A stretch of 64,000 nt of DNA from Fremontodendron californicum (lineage: Eukaryota > Streptophyta > Magnoliopsida > Malvales > Malvaceae): contig JAULJL010000003.1 of assembly GCA_030761205.1 (NCBI GenBank), positions 34,444,301 to 34,508,300 on the forward strand, read 5' to 3'. Position numbers and translations under genes: made by a program. This document shows positions 45,901-57,900 of the stretch, one piece after another. The notes under the pieces were generated by a model. It was not told where the DNA came from. It did not search any database and was given only the letters and a program-made list of their open reading frames with translations. Positions within the stretch are counted from its first letter, which is position 1. Each line of letters starts with the position of its first letter.

Positions 45901-48900
45901 TATGATCATATGTTCCTATATAAAAATCCATCCCCATTTTCCTATATGTAGAAAACTAGCTTTCAGATTTTGAAAGAAAAATGAAATGTAGGTACTAGGG
46001 ACAATAGTTTAGCACAATGGTAAAGGCATCAGTGAGTGTAAAGACAATTTCAACTTAGAATATTAACTAAAAATGAAAAACAAGTTGACACGCATACACA
46101 TGAAAGTCATACTGATGCAGGGTAGAAACTAGAACAGTAAACAAGATAGAAAGTAGGCTGCGATTGAGTAGGACTTTTTAGGTTTAGAGGCAAATCTGCC
46201 AATACCTTTATTGAAGAGTTAAAACTCTGAAAAATAATAATGATAAGCTGATCGACTGCTACCCTATCTTACGGTATTTATAATAACCCTATTTTATTTA
46301 AAGTCACATGCCTAAATAAAATACCTAAATAGCATAAGACTCCTACTTAAAATAAACTAAGTAAACAAGCGTAAACTTGAAGACTTCTACTTAAAATAAA
46401 CTAAGTAAACAAACATAAAACTTTAATAATTAAATCGATGCTCCTGCATCAATCTCCCTTGGTTAAAAAGGAGCTGACTCCATAGAATAAACCTTGGCCG
46501 CTTCAGCATACACCTCAGGGTCGATCTTCCTTAGTTCTTCCTCGGCAATCCATGTACTTTCACAAGCTGGTTTGCCCAACCACTTTATTAGGAATCGTCT
46601 ATAAGCATTACCTCTTCTAGACTTCACTTCCCTCACATCTAGAACTTCTTGGACAACATCAGCTTGCTTAGTAGGAAGTTGATCAGCTTGGTCTTCAATT
46701 GTGGTCACATTCTCTTCATCAAACCCCTCAAAAGAATATAAATCAGAAACATTAAAAATGGGACTGATTTGTAACTCACCAGGCAGCTCAATTAAATAAG
46801 CATTTGAGCTAATCTTCTTCAATACCTTACATGGACCAAACTTCCGAGACTTTAGCTTATGATAAGTACCTTTAGGAAATCTATCCTTCTTCAAGTGGAC
46901 CAACACTAGGTCTCCTTCCTCAAATTCTTTGAAACGTCTATGCTGATTGGCAGCATCAGCATATGCGACATTGCTGGCTTTTAGGGCTGTTTGCACTTCC
47001 TCATGAAGCTTGCGGACATGGTCAGCAAAGGCTTCTCCATCTTTACTCACCCTAGCTTCTTGTGGCAATGGCACTAGGTCCAACACTTGTTGAGGCTTGA
47101 GACCATAAGCAACTTCAAATGGAGTCTTCTTGATAGTTCTATTAACTGAGTTGTTGTAAGCAAACTCACCTTGTGGTATAACTGAATCCCAACCCTTCAC
47201 ATGGTTTTTAACCAAACACCTTAGCAAATTACCCAAGCTCCTATTAATGGCTTCAGTTTGACCATCTGTTTGTGGATGACAAGTGCTGGAGTATTTTAAT
47301 TCAGTCCCTAACTTCCGCCACAAAGTCCTCCAAAAATGACCCACAAACTTGACATCCCTGTCTGAAACAATCGAAGTAGGAACACCATGCAAACGCACCA
47401 CTTCTTTAAAAAACAAATCAGCTATGTGGGAAGCATCTGCTGTTTTGGAGCAAGGAATAAAATGTGCCATTTTAGAAAACCTATCCACTACAAAAATCGA
47501 GTCATACCCTTTGGATGTCTTAGGAAGGCCCAACACGAAATCCATGCTCAAATGAATCCAAGGTGCCTCTGGTTCTGGTAATGGCGTGTACAACCCAGTG
47601 TTTTGGGATGTCCCTTTGCCGAACTGACAAATAGAACACCGTTGCACAAACCTGCTCACATCTTTATACATTCGCGGCCAATAATAGCGATCTAACACCA
47701 GCGCTATTGTCTTGTCCCTGCCAAAATGTCCTCCTAAACCATTCCCATGAAGCTCCCTGATAATCTGTTCTCGAAAAGACCCTTCAGGAATGCAAAGATG
47801 ATTTCCCTTAAAAAGGTACCCGTCATGCAACCTGTAGGGCAGCTGCTGGTCAGCTTCTGTCCCCTGCAAATCTGCCACAATCTGCTTAAAATCAGAATCA
47901 GTAACATACTGATTTTTTAGTTCTTCGAAGCCAACAACTTGGGAACTCATCGTCGTTAAAATTAACGATCGCCGACTCAAGGCATCCGCCACCACATTAG
48001 TCTTCCCTGTCTTATACTTCAAGGAAAAATTAAACTCATCTAAATATGAACTCCATTTAGCATGACGATCATTGAGCTTCTTTTGCGAACTCAAATACCT
48101 TAGGGCTTGATGGTCTGAATAAACCACGAATTCCCTATAGGCTAGATAGTGCTGCCAGTGCCGAATGGCCCTCACCAAAGCATAAAATTCCAGATCATAA
48201 GTGGAATACCTTCGCTTAGAATCTGACAATTTCTCGCTAAAAAATTCCAAAGGCTTTCCTTCCTGACTAAGAACAGCCCCAATCCCATTATGGGAAGCAT
48301 CACATTCAACAACAAATAATTTATCAAAATCTGGTAACGCTAGAACTGGTGCGGCTGTCAACAGGAGTTTAATTCGCTCAAAAGCTTTCTGAGCTGAATT
48401 GGTCCATTCGAATTGCTCTTTCTTCAAAGTTTCTGTAATAGGACTCATAATGGAGCTGAAATTCCTTATGAACCTCCTATAAAATGAAGTTAAACCATGG
48501 AAACTCCTTACTTCTTTGGCTGACTGTGGTGCTGGCCAGTCTTGGATTGCTAGGACCTTACCCGGATCTGGTTTCAGCCCTTCGGCAGAAACAATGAACC
48601 CCAGAAATACCACTTCTTTTTGTAAAAAGGAGCATTTCTTCAAGTTTACAAAAAGCTTCTCCTTTTGTAGGACTTCCAATACTTGGCGCAAATGTACTAA
48701 ATGCTCTTTTTCACTATGACTGTAAATCAGAATATCGTCAAAATAAACGACAATAAAACGTGTCAGAAAAGGTTTAAGTACCTCAGTCATGATGCGCATG
48801 AATGTGCTAGGAGCATTTGACAAACCGAAAGGCATTACTAGCCATTCATATAAGCCATCCGGGGTCTTGAAAGCAGTCTTCCACTCATCTCCTTCTCTCA

Positions 48901-51900
48901 ATCTGATTTGGTGGTAACCACTTCTCAAGTCAATCTTAGAAAATACCTTAGAACCTGTCAATTGGTCGAGCATGTCCTCCAATCGCGGGATTGGAAACCT
49001 GTACTTGACCGTGATTTTATTTATGGCTCGACTGTCCACACACATCCTCCAAGAACCATCTTTCTTAGGGGCTAACAAGGCCGGACAAGCACAAGGACTT
49101 TTGCTTTCTCGCACTAACCCTTTTTCCATCAACTCTTCAACCTGTTTTTGCATCTCAAGCCACTGTGCAGGCGGTATTCTGTATGCTGGCAGATTTGGTA
49201 GAGAAGCTCCCGGTACTAAATCCATGGCATGTTGAATGCTCCTCATTGGTGGTAGGCCTTGAGGCAAGGTATCACCTACCAAATCAGCAAACTCCTCTAA
49301 TAATCGCTGAACTGCCATAGGTTGTTCCTTGCTGTCCCCATCACTGTCGACACAATTAGCAACCTTGCTGATTACAGCGAACATCACTCCTGCTTCCCTT
49401 CCTTCATCCTCCAACTCTTCAGCTGTTAAAAACCCATTTAATTTGCTGGTGTTAGGTGCCGCAACCTCTCTATGGGGATGTAGAGTGTACTTTTTACCCG
49501 CTCTATGGAAGGAATATGTATTTTCCTTAGTGTAGTGTTGCATATCATGGTCATATAACCAAGGTCGACCCAAAAGAATATGACAAGCATCCATTGGCAC
49601 AACGTCGCATAGCGCCTCATCATCCACATTACTGCCCATAACAAATTTAACTAAGCATTGAGATTGTACCGGTATCTCAAAACCTTTTTTAACCCATTGG
49701 ATCTTGTATGGGTGAGGGTGTTTCTCTGTAGGTAAGTGCAATTTGTCGACTGTTTCCTTGGAAATATATTTTTCCGAACTCCCATTGTCGATAATGGCGT
49801 CACATACTTTGGTACCACAAAGAACACGGGTTCGAAATATGCTTCGCCTCCTCCAATCTTCCTTATCATCTTTGGTGGTTGTTGTCATGACTCTCCGAAC
49901 CATCAACGACTCTCCTTGTACCGGATAAATATCCACATCATCATCATCATCGTTATGGTCATCATAGATGGGTTCCGACAAGTCTAGACCATCCTCTTCT
50001 ATCTCAATCAGATTCACCCTTCTTTTCGGACATGTGTAAGAAGCATGTCCCCTTTCTCCACAACTGAAACACCGAATCTGACTTCCAGCCCCTGTTTTGT
50101 TAGGATTTGGCTGTGTGCCGCCTCCTGTTTTGCCATAACCTGCTTGTGTGTCGCCCCTGTACTCATTCTGCCCCTTGTAACCCTTGCTACTGCCCATGGA
50201 GTTGCTGCCAGTCAGTTTATTGGTTGAGGCAGCCCCTTTCCCATTGAAATTGCTGTGGGAGGCAGATTCTGACTTGTTAAAAATAGGCCTCCTAGCACCA
50301 TAGCGTAGTACCTTTTTCTCAGCTTGCAAGGCTGCTTGTCTCGCATCTTCTAAGGTGAACAACCGAACCACCCCCAACTCATCTCTAATGCTTAGATCCA
50401 TTCCCGCAAGATAGCGAGATGTTAACTGCTCATTGGTTTCCTTCAAGCCGACCCTAATAGACAGATTGTTAAAGTCAGATGTGTATTGGTCAATCGACCT
50501 ACCATTCTGTCTGAGTAGATGGAATTTGCAATAAAGATCCATGGCATAATCTGCTGGTACGAACTGTTTCCGCATCTTGCTCTTCATGTGTTCCCAACTA
50601 CCAATTTTCAGCTTTCCTTGACGTGCCCGCTGCTCTTCAACTCTCTTCCACCATTGAAGTGCCGCCCCTTTTAAGTGAAGCTTCACAAACAATACCATTC
50701 GATGCTCTGCCATGGGCTTCCATTCGAAATAATTATCCACCGTGGCTTCCCAATCTAGATAATCTTCAGCGTGTAGATCCCCATGGAAATCATCTACTTG
50801 GATCCTCACTCCTCCTCCATTCAAATCCAAGGCATGTAGCAACCTATCTTCCAATCCACCTCTTGCTACCAGATTCGCAGGTCCAGCGTTATGGAAGGGG
50901 TTCTCAGCCTCTCCATCATCCGATTCTTCCTCCTGACCACCTTCCGATAAATCAAAAGGGTTGTGGTCACCTTCCGGAATCTCCATTCGGGCTCCCACTA
51001 GTCCTGGTCGCTGCAAGGCTTGAACAGCCCGCGACAAGTCTTCAATCATCTGCCTCATCTCATTCAAGTCAGTTTGCTGCCCTTGATTTCCCCTGGCACG
51101 ACCTCTACCACGCCCAACCATGGCTCTAATACCAATTTGATGCAGGGTAGAAACTAGAACAGTAAACAAGATAGAAAGTAGGCTGCGATTGAGTAGGACT
51201 TTTTAGGTTTAGAGGCAAATCTGCCAATACCTTTATTGAAGAGTTAAAACTCTGAAAAATAATAATGATAAGCTGATCGACTGCTACCCTATCTTAGGGT
51301 ATTTATAATAACCCTATTTTATTTAAAGTCACATGCCTAAATAAAATACCTAAATAGCATAAGACTCCTACTTAAAATAAACTAAGTAAACAAGCATAAA
51401 CTTGAAGACTTCTACTTAAAATAAACTAAGTAAACAAACATAAAACTTTAATAATTAAATCGATGCTCCTGCATCACATACACCCTGCATATTCTTTGGA
51501 AAAGAAACAAAATCCTAATGTATGTCAGTATGTGGCAGTCAACTTGGCCAAAAGACATTCTGAAGTAAAGGAATAAAAGCTTAGATTTCTCAAGTGGAAA
51601 TTATGTATCAGGCACTTCCTATGCCAATAAGATCCTGAAAGCTCATCTGATGATTTAGCTACTGAAATTATGTTCATTGAGGGAAACATTCTACATGGAA
51701 TAGGAGAAAACAAACTTTTGTTTATGCGGCCAAATCAGGGTTGATGCAACTTTATGTTCTTTCTAGTGCTAAGAAATTGATCTGACTCGGAAAATCATTC
51801 AGGTGTTCAAGATGTTTAAGATAATAATAATAATAATAATAATAACAGCAGAGAAGAGTGTGTAAAGCAACACCAACCTTCCAAAGTAGCATATGCCTCC

Positions 51901-54900
51901 TAAGACCAATGAGAATAATGTTGCACTTTCCCATCTGCAATCAAAGGCAGTCCGTCAATACCCAAAAGACATAGAACAACTGTTTGATACATTAATCAGA
52001 AAAAAAAAAATCACAAGATTCTGGTAACTAAGGTACAAGTGTGGTGTCACATTAAGTTACTTAGAAAATTAAAAAATAGAATTCAGGCCCGTACAATGGA
52101 ATGCCAAGATAATTTGTCAAAATATCTGAAGAACGAGCCACATAGGCAACAAGAAGGGCGTAATGTATAAATATGTATGACCAACTGCAAGACAAGTAGA
52201 CAACAAAAATGACTCAGTTTGACAATACAATCAGAACATACAGAGGGTTAGCATTCAGACAACTTAAAAGGCACTGGCAGTTATGTATGCATTAAAGCTT
52301 AAAATGTAGCATTACATACTGCAGTTCAGAAACAAAAACATTAGTCATAGAGCTGCAAACTTTTATAAGGTGTTGGACAAACAAACAAAAAGTTATTGAA
52401 AAAACAGCCTTACCAGACAAGATAAACCTCTGCAAAATTTAATTATTTGTTATAATCGCGCAGGTCAGTACATTTTCACCACAACAAATTTAACAAGTTC
52501 AACTTTTAAGTTCTGTTATTATTTTATGGACATAAAGCATGCATTTGATAGTCTCAGTTGTAGTCCATCCAATTCCTCAACGGGTAGAAAAGCAAAGAAA
52601 TACTCCATCAAAAGAAGGAGGCAAAGGACAAACAAACATTCATCCATTATAGACCCTAAACGTCTAACTAATTTGCATGCATAATGACATTGTATAAAGT
52701 AGTAAAAGATAAAATTTATGACTTCTCAGCCTACCAAGCAATTTGAACTCCAATCGCTCCAAGAGTTCTCCTGGCCATTGATACCTGGAATAAACCATGT
52801 GGAAGTAGAAGTAATGTTAATTAGCTATAATGAGACTGAGTATCAATATGCAAAAACTATGGGAAATATAAACAGTAGATAACTAGCTTTTAAACTTAGA
52901 TTTTGATTTCCAACATGCTAATGACAAAAGGAAACTACCAAGACTAAGATTTTCATTAGATAAGCTAACAAATAATCTAAAATAGTGAAGTTAGTTTCCT
53001 CTCTCTTTTTTTTTTTTGGATAAGTAAGTGTTTTATTTATCCAGAAAGCAGTTAAACTGCTACATCCAACATCATGTGCAACATGTACTTAAGCTATACA
53101 TACTTAAACAATACTTGAACAAAACTTAAGACCACTAATCAATCAGGGAACAATAACAACATACTTCAGCAATACTTAAAGCTATTCCAGAATGGACAAA
53201 GATCCTAGGAAAAAAGTGACAGTCCCCAATCTGCATCCAATCTTCGGTTCACTTCATCAGGACTAATGTTCTTGAGCCCCAACAATCGCATTCTGATGAT
53301 CTCTTTTATCTGCTCAATGATCGCTCCTTGTGTGGATTGAAGGCGATTAAAACACCTATTATTTCTCTCTCTCCAGATCGAGTAAAGAAAGGCACTCCAT
53401 GATAAACGCAAAATAACAGAAATGAGAGTTTTTCCTCTGATTCTGTTTACTGCCCATTGCAGCTCTGCTTGCCAGCTCCTTATGCTTCTATGAAGTTGAC
53501 ATAAGCATAGTATATGCCCCCAGATTTCCTTTGAATAGTCACATTCAAAAAATATATGATTTCGGATTTCTTGCTCAGTTTGACATAGCTCACATTTGCC
53601 ATCCACCTCCATGCCCCATGACATCAATCTGTTCTTTGTAGGCAGTTTGTCCAATATAGCCATCCAAGCTACCAGTGCATGTTTAGGAATATGAAATGGA
53701 AACCAGATCAGTTTATCCCACTCCACCTTGTCCTGCCTAGGCCTGAGATCATTCCAGACTTTAGCCACCATAAATCTGTTCCCAGGGAACTTCCAAGTTA
53801 GAGCACCATTCTGGTTGGAGGTGAACCTCAAAGCCAAAGCCCTCAGCTGAAGCATTTTACGCCATGTCCAGCTGCTTCCTGGGGAAGGTTGAACCTGCCA
53901 CACTGTTCTTCCTTTCAGCACATAGGCATGAAGCCAGGCAATCCACAATGAACCTGCCTGAGAGAGAAGTGCCCATAGGTGTTGAATAATGCAAGCCTTA
54001 TTCCATATTCCCAAGTCTTTTAATCCAAGACCCCCCTCTGACTTTGGACAGCAAATGGAACTCCATTTGACTCTTGCTCCCTTAGCTGAGTCATCTCTTC
54101 CTTTCCAGAAGAACCTGCTGCATAATTGATTAATTCTTTTAAGAACAGCCTTAGGCAATACAAAGTGTCTGCACCAAAAATTGGACACATTAAAAAGAAC
54201 AGATTGAATGAGCTGAAGCCTTCCTGCATAGGATAACATGCGTGCTGCCCAGCCATTGATTCTCTGAGTAATTCTATCGATCAAAGGAGAACAATCCTTT
54301 TCAGAGAGTCTTCTTGTGACCAAAGGGATCCCAAGGTACCTAACAGGTAGTTTGCCAAGTTTAAACCCTGTCAACTCTTGCATCTCAAGTAGAGTGGTCC
54401 TACTAACACCAGAGGAGAAGACTTCACTCTTGGAAGGGTTTAATTGCAAACCAGAAATGGTATAAAAGTAATGGAGAATACCCTGTATGCCCACAACAGA
54501 ATCCAAGTTACCCTTTGCAAAAATCAGCAGATCATCTGCAAAGCACAGGTGAGTAAGCTTGATTCTGTGACATTTAGGATGGTAGCTGTAAACTCCATGA
54601 AGAGCCCCTGCATCCAGAAGTCTGGATAAAACATTCATAGCAATGACAAAAAGATAAGGAGAGAGAGGGTCTCCCTGCCTTAACCCCTTTGCTCCTTCAA
54701 AGTACCCTACTAATCCTCCATTAAGAGAAATTGAGAACTTTGGGGAAGTGATGCATGCCTTGATCCATCCTATGAACTTATCAGGCAATCCATAAACTGA
54801 TAAAACAGTGAGAATGAAGTCCCAATTTAATGAATCAAAAGCTTTTTGGAGATCAATTTTCATTGCAAAACGGGGGGATAAGGTTGCTCTTCCATACCCT

Positions 54901-57900
54901 TTGACCAGTTCCTGAGCCATGAGAATATTATCTGAGATGCTTCTCCCTGGTATGAAGGCACTCTGATTGCTGGAGATCATAGTAGGAAGGAGTGGAGTGA
55001 GCCTGGCAGTGATGATCCTGGTAATACATTTATAAATGACAGAGCAGCATGAAATAGGCCTGAAGTCCTTCATATGATTAGGATTCTGGAATTTTGGGAC
55101 AAGAGCAATACATGTAGAGTTAAAGACTGATATCCTGCTCCCTGAATGAAAGAAGGATAAGATTGCTGCAGTGACATCCTCTTCCACAATAGGCCAAGCA
55201 GTTTTAAAAAACTGTGCAGTGTATCCATCTGGCCCTGGGGCTTTGTCCCCATTCTGCTCAAACATGGCTCTTTTCACCTCCTCTTTTGTAACAGCCTTAG
55301 CTAAATTGTCCTTAGCTTCAGCAGGCAAGGCAGGCTGAATAAGTTCAGTAAGAAGCTCCCTGGGGCAGTCTGTGACCTGTTTGTCCTCAGTCCCAATCAA
55401 CTTCTGAAAGAACCTTACAGCCTCCTTTGAAATTTGGCCGAAATCTTCCAACTTCCTTCCCTCATCATCATAGAGGACTCTGATGGATTGCTTGCTATGC
55501 TTTGCTGACACCATTTTATGGAAATAATGAGTGTTCTGATCCCCCTCCTGCAGCCATTTTATCCTTGATTTCTGCCTGTAATAACTTTCCTCAGCCTTTT
55601 GGAGTTCCATCAATTCTGCATGGAGTCTTCTTTCTGTTTCAACAAGAGTATTAGATGGCCTTTGATGCAGATTGATCATCTGCATGCTCTCCAATTCTTG
55701 CCTTTTATCTTGAACCTTCCCTGAAATGTTGCCATATATGGCCAGGTTAAATGCCCTCAGTACTGCCTTTAATCTCTTCAATTTGTGGAATAGAGTGGTC
55801 ATAGGATTGCCAATGAAAGGCTCTTGCCAAGAGTTTTCCACAATGTTCAGGAACTCTGGATTCCTAGTCCAGAAATTAAAAAACCTAAATGGCTTTGGGG
55901 GAGAATGAGCAGTCAAGTTCATCTTTATGTATGCTAGGCAGTGATCAGAAACCATTGGAGCCAAAAACTCAACAAATGAGTGAGCAAACTGTGTATGCCA
56001 GCAATCATTCACCAAAACCCTATCAAGTTTTTTAGCCAAGTAAGCATCAGTTTGGTGGTTGGACCAAGTGAATGCTGGTCCAGTACTGGTATGATCAAAC
56101 ACTGATAGCTGTGTCAAGCAGTCCTGAAAATCCTTCATATCAGAGGTAAGCATGTAGGAGCCATTGAAATCTGAGCTTTCCTGTGTTCTTGCTATAACAT
56201 TGAAATCTCCAGCCAAAAGCCAAGGGGAGCCATCAATTCTGCCTTGAATGTCCTGAAGATGGTGCCAAAGCCTTCTTCTACTTATGCCTTCATTGCTTCC
56301 ATAAATTGCTGTAATGTAGAACCTGATAGAATTATAAGTGGTGCAGCATGTAATGCTCTGATCAGATGTTGCAATAAGATCAACCTGCATCTGATTTCTC
56401 CATAGGAACCATATTCTCCCATTATAAGCTTCTAAGTAGTTGTGATGTAGCTTCCATCCCTGAAAGAGCCTATCTACTATAGCTGGCATGTTTTGTTGTT
56501 TCACTCTTGTTTCCAGTAAGCAAACAAGGTCTGCCTTCAGGCAGTTTATTCTCTGGATAATACTTTTCTGCTTTTGAGGGTTGTTTAGCCCCCTAGTATT
56601 CCACACTATAAAATTCATGAAAGTTGAGGGGGGGTCACTCCAGAGGCAGGTAAAACTGCCTTACCTCTTTTCCCCTTGTCAATGGGCCCTTTCTTCTTAT
56701 TCTTCAAGGCTTTCATCAAGTCTGCAACTCCTGCTGCTGCTGCCCTTTGCTTCTTAAGAGAGTTTGGAAGGATTTCCACCAATTGTTCCTCCTCTCTCCA
56801 TTGCTCAGAGCCACTAGTTTGTCCAGGGTCTACATTTGTCCTCTCTGAGTCACTCAAGATGTCAAATCTGTTTTGGGAACCAGCTAATACTGACTTATTG
56901 CTTTTCTGTATGCTTCTGCTTCCTCTCCCTTTACTACCCTCATTAACTTCTGTTTCTTTCATACTTGCCTCTTTCTGTTCTTGAGCCATAGGCAGGGCAC
57001 TGCTTTCAACTTCTACGCTGCTTGTAGCCTGTGCATCATGTTTTGACAGTTCTGCTTTAGGCCCCTCCTTTGGAATCCAAACTTTGGTAGCCCCTACAGG
57101 CTGTTTGGTACAATTTCTGTCTGTATGCCCAAACAAATTGCAATGCTTGCATTTTGGAGGGTACCAAGGGATATCCACAACAACATTTGCAATAGTGCCA
57201 TCACATAACTCAACATTAATACATTTTGGGATGGGGACATCCACTGCAATCTCCACACATACCTTTGCATAGGCCAATCTCTGTTGGCTGGCAGTGATTC
57301 TATCCATATACAATGGAGTTCCTAGGGCACTAGCAATATAGCTGAGGCCACGTCTGGTGTACAATTCCAGAGGAACTCCTCCCAAATGGATCCAAACAGG
57401 TAATTTCTTCAAATTAAACTCTAATGATTTCATACCTGGCTCCCATTTTCTCAGAATGAGTGGCTTATTCTGAATGTGCCAAGGTCCCTGCTCAAGAACC
57501 CATTCTCTGGTGTCAGCATTCGGAAATTGAATTAGGTATAAGTTCAGGCCAGCAGATTTGATCACCACTGCTCCATTCTTTCCCCATAACATGTTGGCAA
57601 GTCTCTGAAATGTGCTGAAGTTTGGTGCCTTGCCAACAAACTGCGCCACAACTGAGTTCATCCACACAGTTGCTCCTTCTTCAAAAACCTCAGTTGGAGG
57701 TTTGATGGTGATGGATCCATTTGAGTGTTGAGGTGGGAAAAACAGCAACGATTGATCGGAGGAGATTGTGAAGAGCTTCTTCCAATCAAAATTGGTCTTG
57801 ACTGATGCCACGTCAGCAAAGGTGGTTGTAACTAACTTTTCTGGAATGTGCAAGCGCTCCGTAACTGTCTCACGATCCTCTCGAACATTGGATAATTCAG

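Larger units (their letters stand above)
46113..51476 (-). mobile_element. intact chromovirus-type Ty3/gypsy retrotransposon in intron 7
   Basis: 339-bp LTRs (46113-46451 and 51138-51476) differ at two positions only. The 5-bp duplication catac flanks the element (46108-46112, 51477-51481). It has a primer site complementary to initiator Met-tRNA, a purine tract next to the 3' LTR, and one full gag-pol ORF. Short LTRs plus a C-terminal chromodomain-like tail point to the Reina group of chromoviruses. It is in the same direction as the host gene. Two mismatches in 339 bp indicate insertion well under a million years ago at usual plant rates. Confidence 0.96.
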
